In this document: positions 25,468-34,569 of the stretch, piece by piece
How positions within the stretch are numbered: position 1 is the first letter of the stretch
Layout of the letters: every line of letters starts with the position of its first letter
DNA from: Pseudoclavibacter sp. AY1H1
GTDB lineage: Bacteria; Actinomycetota; Actinomycetes; Actinomycetales; Microbacteriaceae
Assembly: GCF_002931055.1 (NCBI RefSeq)
Contig: NZ_PSXX01000001.1
Coordinates: 806,001-870,000 of the forward strand
Length of the DNA stretch: 64,000 nucleotides
Reading direction: 5' to 3'
Translations under genes and position numbers: made by a program
The notes under the pieces: model-generated
What the model was told of the DNA's origin: nothing
The model's database searches: none
The model's input: only the letters and a program-made list of their open reading frames with translations

Positions 25468-26027
25468 GGCGAAGTCTCCATTAGCTTGAAGTCCAACGGG
25501 TCAGTTTGCACGCGGAACACCACAGGTACGCGCACCGGCACTTCTGAACCTCTAACATTTGTGCCGGTCACGTCCACAAGTTGAGTCGACGAAATGTCAT
25601 AGCACCCGTAAGTGCGAATGACTACAAGCCCGTGATCGACGCTCACGCTCTGAACCGCGAACGAATCCACGTGGATTTGACCTGTTATGTGGAGCGACTC
25701 TGCCGCCATGTTTTCCGCCCCGGTACGTGCTTCAGTTACATAGTCGGGGCCCGCCAATGTCTCCAGTTCCGCAAAGTCGCCGGTTGTTCCTGCGCGGACC
25801 TCAGCCGCGATCGCAGCGGGCACGAGCTCCTCCACGATCGCGAGGGCTTCTTCGTTGGTCGGCAGCACGGGCGCGGTGCCGAGCGGCGCGCTGAGCGTTG
25901 GACTGGGGGTTGACCCTGGGGCCGGTTCCTGGGGCGCGCATCCGCTCACCCCGATGGCCGACCCGACGCTGAGCATGACGAGCAGCGCGGCCGTGACGGC
26001 ACGCCTGCTTCTCTCCCCTGAACGCAT
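25443..26027 (-). CDS. Hypothetical lipoprotein
   Basis: A 194-residue lipoprotein: positively charged start (RSGERSRR), hydrophobic core AALLVMLSVGSAIG and lipobox VSGC. A Pro/Ser linker leads to a mixed alpha/beta domain (EALAIVEELVPAAIAAEVRAG). The family is unknown to me; the fold resembles the small actinobacterial DUF6318-like lipoprotein domains (tentative). It is the first gene of the coupled pair with the Gly-rich secreted protein. ATG 26027 is preferred over a TTG at 26036. Divergent from the 118-residue gene at 26115. Confidence 0.65.
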   Translation of the reverse strand: MRSGERSRRAVTAALLVMLSVGSAIGVSGCAPQEPAPGSTPSPTLSAPLGTAPVLPTNEEALAIVEELVPAAIAAEVRAGTTGDFAELETLAGPDYVTEARTGAENMAAESLHITGQIHVDSFAVQSVSVDHGLVVIRTYGCYDISSTQLVDVTGTNVRGSEVPVRVPVVFRVQTDPLDFKLMETSPWPSSTSC

Positions 26028-26102
26028 GGGCGTCAACGTAGTGGCCTCCGAGAATTCGCGCAGAAGTTATCCACACCTCGCCAACCGTCTGCGGCGGCTG
26101 GC

Positions 26103-26108
26103 TAGCAT
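26103..26108 (+). promoter_or_regulatory. -10 TAGCAT for the gene at 26115
   Basis: A TAGCAT hexamer exactly 6 nt before the ATG, with no ribosome site: leaderless arrangement. Confidence 0.5.
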
Positions 26109-26114
26109 CGGCGC

Positions 26115-27520
<1,406 letters not shown>

Positions 27521-27543
27521 CAGACCGAGCAGTCCGCACGACG

Positions 27544-27599
27544 TCGCGCCCCGCGCCTCCGCAGATATCAAAGATATAAAGCGGATGCGCGGGGCGCGA
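27544..27599 (+). terminator. Long hairpin after the chloroperoxidase-like gene
   Basis: TCGCGCCCCGCGC (27544-27556) pairs with GCGCGGGGCGCGA (27587-27599) over 13 bp, and TCCGC/GCGGA extends the stem across one mismatch. The 18-nt loop (27563-27580) is AT-rich and contains gatat twice. No U-run follows; it probably ends the hydrolase transcript before the separately promoted sixA. Confidence 0.7.
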
Positions 27600-27688
27600 T
27601 CGCGTGGCGAAACAGTCGCTGCCGACCCATGCAGCTCGCGAAAGCGACCGACGCGGTCAGCCTTCGACGTGTTGCCCATCTCGTTCTC

Positions 27689-27694
27689 TAGGCT
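27689..27694 (+). promoter_or_regulatory. -10 TAGGCT for sixA
   Basis: TAGGCT exactly 6 nt before the ATG at 27701: leaderless arrangement. Confidence 0.5.
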
Positions 27695-27700
27695 GGCCCC

Positions 27701-28192
27701 ATGCCCCGCACTCTGATCCTTCTCCGCCATGCCAAGGCCGAGCATCCGATGACGATCGACGACCGCCAGCGCTCGCTCGCCGACCGGGGCGTGCAGGAGG
27801 CCGCGGAGGCCGGCGACTGGCTGCGCGCGAACGCGCCGAAGGTCGACAAGGTGCTCTGCTCGCCGGCTGCCCGCACGCGGCAGACGCTCGAGACCGCCGA
27901 GATCCTCGCTCCCGCCGAGTTCCCGAGCACCCTCTACATGGGCGGCGAGGACGACTACCTCGAGCAGGTCAAGGAGACCGACGCCGAGGTGCAGACGCTG
28001 CTCGTCATCGGCCACGAGCCGACCGTCTCGGGCACTGCGATAGCGCTGGCCGCCGACAAGGACTCGGAGCTGGCTCGGGAGATCCGGCACGGCTACCCCA
28101 CTTCGGGGATCACCGTGCTGACGTTCCACGGCGAGTGGGATGCGCTGCGCTGGAACTCCGCGAACATCACGGCCTTCCGAGCGCCGCGCTGA
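27701..28192 (+). CDS. sixA: SixA-type phosphohistidine phosphatase
   Basis: A 163-residue histidine-phosphatase-superfamily enzyme. RHG-type core LLRHAKAE at residues 8-15, then SLADRGVQEAAEAGDWL, CSPAARTRQTLET (second Arg) and the catalytic GHEPTV with its His. Length and the AEH/DDRQRSL region fit the short SixA subgroup that removes phosphate from phosphohistidine of HPt/PTS proteins. The stop is 124 bp from the convergent antiporter gene, across a repeat-containing gap. Confidence 0.88.
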   Translation: MPRTLILLRHAKAEHPMTIDDRQRSLADRGVQEAAEAGDWLRANAPKVDKVLCSPAARTRQTLETAEILAPAEFPSTLYMGGEDDYLEQVKETDAEVQTLLVIGHEPTVSGTAIALAADKDSELAREIRHGYPTSGITVLTFHGEWDALRWNSANITAFRAPR

Positions 28193-28208
28193 CCTCTCCA
28201 CACGAGCG

Positions 28209-28316
28209 CCGTCTCTGACGGTTGCCGCACCTGACGGCCCTCACACCTGACGGTACGTTCCTCACTGCCGTGTTCCGTCGGCAATCCCGCCGTGTCCCTG
28301 CAGCAATCCCGCGGCG
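28209..28316. repeat. Short direct repeats in the convergent sixA/antiporter gap
   Basis: The gap contains three copies of ctgacgg (about 28214, 28231 and 28247) and two copies of gcaatcccgc (28281 and 28303). CCGTC-tct-GACGG (28209-28221) can form a small hairpin. No gene is visible; this may serve termination between the convergent genes. Confidence 0.5.
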
Positions 28317-29501
28317 TCAGACGTTGGCGCTCTCGTGCCGCTTCGCGTCCGCTGGCCGCAGTGCCATGCCGAGGATGGGGAAGAGCAGCACGGAGAGCAT
28401 TCCCGCTCCGACGAGCGACGACGCGAGGCCGGGGTCGAGGACCTTCTGGTCGACGCCGATCGCGGTCACGGCGACGATGATGGGCAGGGCTGTCGCGCTG
28501 AGGAGGCCGATACCCGCCCGTTCGCGGTTGCCCGCGCCACGCGGTGCGACGAGCTGGGCGGGTAGCCCCCTGATCGCCAGCAGCAGGATGAGGAACACCG
28601 GCAGCAGGATGAGCGCGAGCTGGCTGCCGAGGAGCGCATCGAGGTTGAAGGTGACGCCCGTGTAGATGAAGAAGAGGGGCACGAGGAAGCCGAAGGCGAT
28701 GGCCTCGATCTTGCTCTCGACCTGCTCGCGGTCGGCCTCCGGCGCGCTGCGCATGATGATCTGCCACATGACTCCGGCGGCGAAGGCGCCGAGGAGGATG
28801 TCGAGGTCGAGCATCGCACTGAGGGCCACGAGGCAGGCGAGCGTGAAGATGACGACGCGCACCGCGAACTGACCTGAGGTGTGGAGGCTCGCGCTCACGA
28901 GCCGATGCAGGTGCCCGTGCTGCATGCGCACCGCGACGAAGATCGCGACGCCGGTGATGACGACGAACAGCGCGAGCACGAGCGTGGAGACGCCCGGGGA
29001 GCGGGTGCCGAGGAAGATGGAGATCGCGACGAGGGGCCCGAACTCGCCGACCGCTCCCATGGCGGTCGTCGCCTTGCCGAAGGGCGAGCTGAGCTCCCCC
29101 GCGTCGCGGAGGATGGGGATGAGCGTGCCGAGCGCGGTCGAGCTGAGGGCGATCGCGATGATGACGGCCGCCTCTCCCGGCGCGATGAGGAACCCGGCGG
29201 CGAGGCCCATGACGAGGCTCGCAACCCAGGCCAGCGATGCGCGGGCGAGTGGGCCGCCGCCGAGGCTGCGGAAGCGGATCTCGTTGCCGGCGACGAAGAA
29301 GAGGGCGGCGAGGCCGAACTCGGAAAGCCAGTCGAGCAGGTCCGATTTGTCGACCCAGCCGAGGAAGCTCGGCCCGACGGCGATGCCCAGGAGGAGCTCG
29401 AACACGACGATGGGCACCTTCACCCAGCGCGAGATGCTGCGCGTGAAGAGGGGGGCCAGCACTGCGAGGGCCGGTATGAGGAAGACCCCGGGTTCCGACA
29501 C
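28317..29501 (-). CDS. Cation:proton antiporter, CPA2 (KefB-like) membrane domain
   Basis: A 394-residue protein with about 12 membrane segments. It opens LIPALAVLAPLFTRSI, carries VVFELLLGIAVGPSFLGWV and GEFGPLVAISIFLG, with the conserved acidic centre AGVMWQ/LDILLGAFAAG. The sequence ends with a short tail and has no C-terminal TrkA-N/RCK domain, so it is the transmembrane module alone. Likely exchanges K+ or Na+ for H+. The start is GTG 29501, with no clear ribosome site. It is convergent with sixA and divergent from the hydrolase at 29570. Confidence 0.87.
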   Translation of the reverse strand: MSEPGVFLIPALAVLAPLFTRSISRWVKVPIVVFELLLGIAVGPSFLGWVDKSDLLDWLSEFGLAALFFVAGNEIRFRSLGGGPLARASLAWVASLVMGLAAGFLIAPGEAAVIIAIALSSTALGTLIPILRDAGELSSPFGKATTAMGAVGEFGPLVAISIFLGTRSPGVSTLVLALFVVITGVAIFVAVRMQHGHLHRLVSASLHTSGQFAVRVVIFTLACLVALSAMLDLDILLGAFAAGVMWQIIMRSAPEADREQVESKIEAIAFGFLVPLFFIYTGVTFNLDALLGSQLALILLPVFLILLLAIRGLPAQLVAPRGAGNRERAGIGLLSATALPIIVAVTAIGVDQKVLDPGLASSLVGAGMLSVLLFPILGMALRPADAKRHESANV

Positions 29502-29569
29502 GCGCTCAGAGTAACAGCGGGCACGCGTAGCGTGGGCGGCGATTCGGACACGAGCACTGGAGCGGATGC

Positions 29570-30301
29570 ATGAAGCTGCACACGATCACCACCGGCGACG
29601 GCCCGCGGAAGGTGGCGCTGGTGCACGGCATCGGCGCGAGCGCCGACCTGTGGGGCTCGCTGGCCGGGCGCATCGCCGAGTCGGGCGAGTACACGGCCAT
29701 CGCCGTCGACCTGCGCGGCCACGGCGAGAGCCCGCGGGCCGAGAGCTACCGACTCGACGAGTTCGTCGATGACCTGATCGAGACGCTTCCGCACGATCTG
29801 CACAGCGCGGTCGGGCATTCGCTGGGCGGTGCCCTGCTCGTGCGGGCGGCGCCCCGGCTTCGCCCCGAACGGGCCATCTACCTCGATCCGGGGTTCAAGC
29901 TCGGACTGCCGAGCGAGGGAGTCGGAGCGCGCGTGTTCTGGGCGCTGTCCGGAGTGACACTGCCGCTCGTGATGCTGGCGGGCGCCGCAACGGGCACGAA
30001 TGACACCAAGCGGTACTCGGCAGAGACGCGGGCGCTGAACGCTCGGGCGAAGAAGCGCTTCGACGGGAAGATGACGGTGGGCATCTTCGATCAGGTCGCG
30101 CATGCCCCGTACGCGCCTGCCGTCCCGGTCGTGCCATCCACGATCGTGCTCTCCTCCGAGGGGAAGGCAGTGGTTCCCGCCCCGATGCCCGCCGAGCTCG
30201 AGGCTCTCGGGTGGCAGGTGCGTCAGCTTCCCGAGGTCGGCCATCCGTTCTGGCTGCACGACGTGGATGCGAGCTACGGGGCGATCCGCGACCTGATCTG
30301 A
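29570..30301 (+). CDS. Alpha/beta hydrolase
   Basis: A 243-residue hydrolase with ALVHGIGASADLWGSL (oxyanion loop), AVDLRGHGESP and the nucleophile elbow VGHSLGGALL, ending with a late His in EVGHPFWLHD. The triad Ser and His are clear; the acid is probably Asp or Glu before GKAVVPAP. It is short and lacks a long cap, so probably a lipase/esterase-like enzyme of unknown substrate. GGAG lies 8 nt before the ATG. Confidence 0.85.
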   Translation: MKLHTITTGDGPRKVALVHGIGASADLWGSLAGRIAESGEYTAIAVDLRGHGESPRAESYRLDEFVDDLIETLPHDLHSAVGHSLGGALLVRAAPRLRPERAIYLDPGFKLGLPSEGVGARVFWALSGVTLPLVMLAGAATGTNDTKRYSAETRALNARAKKRFDGKMTVGIFDQVAHAPYAPAVPVVPSTIVLSSEGKAVVPAPMPAELEALGWQVRQLPEVGHPFWLHDVDASYGAIRDLI

Positions 30302-30388
30302 CGAGGAGTCAGGGCACTTCTCCCCCGCCCCGGGGCGGCTCGCTCCCCTAGGCTGAGCCGCACATCGATGAACGATGAAGGGGTGCGC

Positions 30389-30955
30389 ATGCTGTCCGTC
30401 GAATTCCCGAGAGATGTCATCTTCACTGCGTCCCTGTTCGGCTTCGCGACGTTCGTCTGGGCGGGGTGGGCGCAGGAGCGGCCCCGACATTGGGCCTGGC
30501 GCATCGTCTTCGGGGTGCTGAGCCTCGCCGGCGTCGCACTTGTGGGCATCACGCTGCCGACGGCCATCAGGAACTGGACGAGCGCGACGGCGCTGCGGGT
30601 CGACTCCGTGCCGTTCGCGGTCTACATCGCCATGGTGGCGGTCGAGGTCGTCGGCGGCCTCATCGCCGCAATCATCCTGCTGCGGAAAAAGAAGGGCGAG
30701 CTCATGGCACCCGTCATGCTGCTCATCGTGGGCCTGCACTGGGTGCCGATGATCTGGGTGTTCGAGCAGCCGTTCCTGGCCCCCGTGTCGCTGTGGGCGA
30801 TCGCGGTGGCGATCGTCACCTTCTTCCTGCCGAGCGAGAAGCAGGCGCCGAGTTTCTGGTGCGGCATCCTGGGGGCGCCCGTGTTCCTCATCACCGGCGT
30901 CATCTTCGCGGTCGTCGGGCTCAACCAGTTCGCGAGCATGACCTGCGCCTGCTGA
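30389..30955 (+). CDS. Multi-pass membrane protein
   Basis: A 188-residue protein with six likely membrane helices (VIFTASLFGFATFVWAGWA, AWRIVFGVLSLAGVALVG and a C-terminal pair). No family is recognised. A GAAGGGG 5 nt before ATG 30389 decides this start; an earlier in-frame ATG (30368) lies only 13 nt from a TAGGCT (30349-30354) that is better placed as the -10 of a short leader. It follows a 14-bp GC palindrome (30325-30338) that may end the hydrolase transcript. Confidence 0.65.
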   Translation: MLSVEFPRDVIFTASLFGFATFVWAGWAQERPRHWAWRIVFGVLSLAGVALVGITLPTAIRNWTSATALRVDSVPFAVYIAMVAVEVVGGLIAAIILLRKKKGELMAPVMLLIVGLHWVPMIWVFEQPFLAPVSLWAIAVAIVTFFLPSEKQAPSFWCGILGAPVFLITGVIFAVVGLNQFASMTCAC

Positions 30956-31018
30956 GCGAGGCGCGACGACGCGGTGACCTGGCGTTCACGGAGCGCGCGT
31001 GACACCCCGCGTCGGGTC

Positions 31019-31024
31019 TAGCAT
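31019..31024 (+). promoter_or_regulatory. -10 TAGCAT for the gene at 31033
   Basis: TAGCAT 8 nt before the ATG, no ribosome site: leaderless arrangement with a slightly longer spacer. Confidence 0.4.
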
Positions 31025-31032
31025 CAGCCCTC

Positions 31033-31596
31033 ATGGACTTCTTCCCGATCTTCGCCGTCGCCGCACTCTTCGCCGTGCTCGGGGTGTGGCAGGCCGGCTG
31101 GCCGGCGGCTGCCGCATCGACGGGCCAGCGGTGGATGTTCCGCGACCGCGAGCCGAACTGGAGCGACGCGTACCTCGGCTACATCAGGTTCGGCGGCGTC
31201 GTGTTCTGCCTGCTGGCGATCGCGGCCACGATCTTCGGGGGCACGCTCGTCTTCCGTTCGACGCTGGCTGAGCGGTGCGAGACCGAGCTGAAGCCGGCAC
31301 TGGATGCGACCCGCAGCCAGGAGGGCTGGACTGCGTCCTCCATGCAGGCGTTCGCCGACGAGCACGAGCTGACGCTGAAGACGGACACCGAGAAGCTGGA
31401 GCTCCCCGAGCTGCCCGACTTCGGCGCGGTCTACGGACTCGACACGGAGGCGCCCGCGAAGCCGACCCCGCTCGTCACGACGACGTACACGTTCTCGACG
31501 ATGGGGACGGCCATCGTCGCCGGCTCGGTACAGACCGGCGGCTATGACTCGTCGAGCACCGAGGTCGAAGAGGACAGCGCTGTCTGCATGCCCTGA
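31033..31596 (+). CDS. Membrane protein, DUF6199-like N-terminal region
   Basis: A 187-residue protein. Two N-terminal helices (FFPIFAVAALFAVLGVW and VVFCLLAIAATIFGG) flank WMFRDREPNWSDAYLGYIRFGG, the pattern of the small DUF6199 family. Residues ~75-187 are an extracytoplasmic acidic domain with a Thr-rich C-terminus. Function unknown. It is a single gene with a leaderless-type promoter. Confidence 0.65.
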   Translation: MDFFPIFAVAALFAVLGVWQAGWPAAAASTGQRWMFRDREPNWSDAYLGYIRFGGVVFCLLAIAATIFGGTLVFRSTLAERCETELKPALDATRSQEGWTASSMQAFADEHELTLKTDTEKLELPELPDFGAVYGLDTEAPAKPTPLVTTTYTFSTMGTAIVAGSVQTGGYDSSSTEVEEDSAVCMP

Positions 31597-31710
31597 GCGG
31601 CGCATCCGCGTCGCCGTCGGCGGCGACGAGAACGCGACTTGTTAACCTGGTGGTCAGTACAGCGTCATACGTAACTCGACCAGACATACAGAACCAGGGA
31701 ACAACAGAAC

Positions 31711-33093
31711 ATGAGAATTGCGATCATCGGTGCGGGCCCGAGCGGCATGGCACAGCTTCGAGCGTTCGAGTCGGCGGCAGAGCAGGGGCGGGAGATCCCG
31801 GAGATCGTCTGCTTCGAGAAGCAGGCGGATTGGGGCGGCCAGTGGAACTACACGTGGATGACCGGCCTCGACGAGCACGGCGAGCCCGTCCACTCGAGCA
31901 TGTATCGCAACCTCTGGTCGAACGGCCCGAAGGAGGCCCTCGAGTTCGCTGACTACAGCTTCGACGAGCACTTCGGCCGCCCCATCTCCTCGTACCCGCC
32001 GCGGCCGGCCCTGTGGGATTACATCTCGGGCCGCGTCGAGCGCGCCGGGGTGCGCAAGCACGTGCGCTTCAACACGGTGGTGCGCTGGGTCGACTTCGAC
32101 GAGGCGACGCAGCAGTTCACGCTCGTGAGCGAGGACCTGGAGTCGAAGAAGACGAGCCGTGAGGTGTTCGACCGCATCGTCGTGGGATCCGGGCACTTCT
32201 CGTTCCCGAAGATGCCCACGTTCGCGGGCCTGGAGACGTTCCCCGGCCAGGTGAGCCACGCGCACGAGTTCCGCGGCGCGGAGAACCTGCGGGGCAAGGA
32301 CGTGCTGGTCATCGGCTCGAGCTATTCGGCGGAGGACATCGGCAGCCAGGCCCACAAGATGGGTGCGACCTCGGTGACCGCGAGCTACCGGACGGCGCCG
32401 ATGGGCTACGACTGGCCGCTCGGCTTCGAGGAGCGCCCGCTCGTGACGCGGTTCGACGGCTCGACCGCGCACTTCGCGGACGGCACGGAGAAGGACTTCG
32501 ACGCGGTTGTCCTGTGCACGGGCTACCTGCACAAGTACCCGTTCCTCCCGAGCGAGCTGGCGCTCGACTCCCCCAACAACGTGTACCCGGAGGGCCTCTA
32601 CAAGGGCGTGGTGTGGGAGCAGAACCCGCACCTCTTCTACCTGGGCGCGCAGGACCAGTGGTTCACGTTCAACATGTTCGACGCGCAGGCCTGGTTCGTG
32701 CGCGACGTGATCCTGGGCGACGTCGTGCTGCCGAGCGTGGATGCGCGCCGGGCCGACATCGAGGCGTGGCTCGATCGCTTCCACGCGATCGGCGGGGCAG
32801 CGGATGAGATCCGCTTCCAGGCCGACTACGTGCGTGACCTCATCGAGGCCACCGACTACCCCATGTTCGACCTCGATGAGGTCGTGGAGATCTTCCTCGA
32901 GTGGAAGCGCGACAAGGCGGAGGACATCATGGGGTACCGCGACCGCGCCTACCGTTCCGTGATGACGGGCACGATCGCATCCACGCACCACACGAAGTGG
33001 GTGGATGAGCTCGACGACAGCCTGGCCAGGTACCTCGCTCCGCTGCCGGCTGCGAACACGGCCGCGGACTCCGCCGGTGCGGCTGCGCTCTAG
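31711..33093 (+). CDS. tmm: Trimethylamine monooxygenase (bacterial FMO)
   Basis: A 460-residue flavin-containing monooxygenase that oxidises trimethylamine to trimethylamine N-oxide with NADPH and O2. FAD motif GAGPSGMAQLRAF near the N-terminus, the bacterial-Tmm hallmarks VCFEKQADWGGQWNYTW and YRNLWSNGPKEALEFADY, the FMO fingerprint FPGQVSHAHEF, the NADPH loop VIGSSYSAEDIGSQ and YLGAQDQWFTFNMFDAQAW. These match marine and soil Tmm proteins far better than other FMOs. There is no TMA-specific transporter next to it. Its TAG stop doubles as the first bases of the next gene's -10. Substrate assignment follows the family; indole or other FMO activity is also possible. Confidence 0.93.
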   Translation: MRIAIIGAGPSGMAQLRAFESAAEQGREIPEIVCFEKQADWGGQWNYTWMTGLDEHGEPVHSSMYRNLWSNGPKEALEFADYSFDEHFGRPISSYPPRPALWDYISGRVERAGVRKHVRFNTVVRWVDFDEATQQFTLVSEDLESKKTSREVFDRIVVGSGHFSFPKMPTFAGLETFPGQVSHAHEFRGAENLRGKDVLVIGSSYSAEDIGSQAHKMGATSVTASYRTAPMGYDWPLGFEERPLVTRFDGSTAHFADGTEKDFDAVVLCTGYLHKYPFLPSELALDSPNNVYPEGLYKGVVWEQNPHLFYLGAQDQWFTFNMFDAQAWFVRDVILGDVVLPSVDARRADIEAWLDRFHAIGGAADEIRFQADYVRDLIEATDYPMFDLDEVVEIFLEWKRDKAEDIMGYRDRAYRSVMTGTIASTHHTKWVDELDDSLARYLAPLPAANTAADSAGAAAL

Positions 33094-33096
33094 GCT
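33091..33096 (+). promoter_or_regulatory. -10 TAGGCT for the gene at 33103, overlapping the tmm stop
   Basis: TAGGCT whose first three bases are the tmm stop codon, exactly 6 nt before the ATG at 33103. So the small gene probably has its own leaderless promoter embedded at the end of tmm. Confidence 0.5.
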
Positions 33097-33102
33097 GGCG
33101 GG

Positions 33103-33462
33103 ATGAAGCTCAGCCGACATGATGCAGCGATCCGCCTCGACATCCCTCTGGAGATGGCGAAGCGGAACGGCCTGCCCCCGTACATCGCCGAGGAGGCGTT
33201 GGCGGAGCTGGACGCGAACCCGCCGGCGTGGCTGGCGCAGTCGCGGGCGAACCGCACGGGCAAGCGCCCGGTGTGGGCGACGCTGACGTGCGAGGTGTGC
33301 GGGACGGTGGAGAAGGTGCGGCCCAAGAAGTGGTGGCCGGAGTTCACGTACGTGTCGTGCGACAACCATGACCTCGACGAGTTGCCGGAGCCTGCCGCCG
33401 GAACGACCCGGGAGTTCTCGTATGGCATCGGGACTCGCTTCACGGGGGTCGTCGACGCGTAG
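33103..33462 (+). CDS. Small hypothetical protein with a CxxC motif
   Basis: A 119-residue protein. Residues 1-50 are helical and basic (LDIPLEMAKRNGLPPYIAEE), followed by LTCEVCGTVEKVRPKKWWPEF, a possible zinc- or redox-type CxxC, then a Cys in VSCDNHD. Composition is coding-like. Unknown family; a nucleic-acid-binding role is only a guess. It ends 124 bp before the convergent gene at 33587, separated by a 15-bp inverted repeat. Confidence 0.6.
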   Translation: MKLSRHDAAIRLDIPLEMAKRNGLPPYIAEEALAELDANPPAWLAQSRANRTGKRPVWATLTCEVCGTVEKVRPKKWWPEFTYVSCDNHDLDELPEPAAGTTREFSYGIGTRFTGVVDA

Positions 33463-33520
33463 GCGTCCCTGCTCCTCCTGTCCGACGCCCGCTCGAGGGC
33501 AGCCGGCGAGGGCATGACCT

Positions 33521-33577
33521 TTCTCTCGAAACCACTGCACGGCGTCCAGCGCCCGCTGTTCGGTGGTTTCGAGAGAA
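33521..33577. terminator. 15-bp perfect inverted repeat between convergent genes
   Basis: TTCTCTCGAAACCAC (33521-33535) and its exact complement GTGGTTTCGAGAGAA (33563-33577), with a 27-bp loop. It lies between the convergent stops at 33462 and 33587. Like the repeat at 21476-21551 it is less GC-rich than its surroundings and lacks a U-run. Confidence 0.75.
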
Positions 33578-33586
33578 CGCCGCCCC

Positions 33587-34270
33587 TCAGTCTCGCTCGC
33601 TGGGCTTCCGGCTCAGGTGCTCGAGGTTCGTGTCGCGCAGCCGGTTATCGCCGCGCGTACCCTCATCGCGGAAGGCGCGCCGTTCGAGCCTGCGGGCGAC
33701 GCAGCTCGCGCATCCGCTCTGAGCCTCCCCCGCTCTCGTGAGCCAGACGACGACCGCACTGGCGAAGTCGCCGTTCTCGTAGGCGGTGGGGATTTCCTTC
33801 CAGTCGCTGGGACGCAGGTGACCTGCCCGGTAGCCGATGCGCCCCTGCTCGAACCCGGCGCGCTCGAGCAGCGGCGCGGGCGATGCCCCGTTCGGCGCCT
33901 TCTCGTGGGCTTCGAGCAGGAACCGCGCGCGGCTCTGCGCCGTCACGTTGAGCAGCAGGAACAGCATCGGCGAGAAGCCGAGCTGGTGCCAGCGCCCCGC
34001 GAACTCCTGCCAGTCGGGTTTGGTGTCCACCTGCCCCTTGCGGAACATGCCGGACAGGAACGCCATGGCGAAGGTCGGCGTGCCGTGCGAGTGGGGCGGC
34101 CAGCGCAGGACGGCGAGTAGCCACTCGCGGCGGAGCTCCTGGGGCAGCCCTCGGAACGCGGCCAGGGCGTCCTGGTCGAGTTCCGCGTCCCAGTCGCGCC
34201 TCGCGTGAATGAGGTGGATGCCACGCCGGTTGCGGGTGGTGTCGCCACCTGGGGTTGGTGTTTCGGGCAT
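33587..34270 (-). CDS. Hypothetical protein
   Basis: A 227-residue protein I do not recognise. It has mixed hydrophobic and charged composition (LPQELRREWLLAVLRWPPH, SPMLFLLLNVTAQSRARFLLEA), no signal peptide, and a Cys pair in CASCVARR near the C-terminus. The ATG at 34270 has GAGGAG 8-9 nt upstream; an upstream GTG frame extends into non-coding DNA. Stands alone. Confidence 0.5.
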   Translation of the reverse strand: MPETPTPGGDTTRNRRGIHLIHARRDWDAELDQDALAAFRGLPQELRREWLLAVLRWPPHSHGTPTFAMAFLSGMFRKGQVDTKPDWQEFAGRWHQLGFSPMLFLLLNVTAQSRARFLLEAHEKAPNGASPAPLLERAGFEQGRIGYRAGHLRPSDWKEIPTAYENGDFASAVVVWLTRAGEAQSGCASCVARRLERRAFRDEGTRGDNRLRDTNLEHLSRKPSERD

Positions 34271-34569
34271 GGGTGCGCTCCTCGCGGGTACGCCACGCGT
34301 TCGGCGGATGCACGCGCGGGTTGCCCCGCTCGGCACCGGCTGGTGCGTGAACTGACTTGTCGCGCACCGGGCGGTGCCGACCCGTTCTTCCCCTGGGGCA
34401 CCCCACTCAGGTGGAGGGTTGCCGTGCAGCTAGCCAGGTACTTGACGCTGCAGCTCGTGAACGTGGGATGGAGGCTAGCACGAGCGACGGACGGGCATGC
34501 GATGTCGGACGGTGACGAAATCCGGTCGTGTGTCCCGAGTCGGTCGCCCGCTGTCTCTAGACTTGCGCC
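34271..34569. other. Gene-free divergent leader
   Basis: About 300 bp between the divergent hypothetical gene and the SAHH-like gene. I find no ORF with coding composition and no strong symmetric site. The only clear element is the -10 for the plus-strand locus at its right end. Confidence 0.6.
34558..34563 (+). promoter_or_regulatory. -10 TAGACT for the SAHH-like locus
   Basis: TAGACT exactly 6 nt before the GTG start at 34570. The likely promoter of the six-gene plus-strand run to 40910. Confidence 0.5.

Noticed and set aside
31654-33540. 628-residue minus-strand frame across tmm
   Set aside because: Antisense of a convincing gene; Arg/Val/His-rich shadow.
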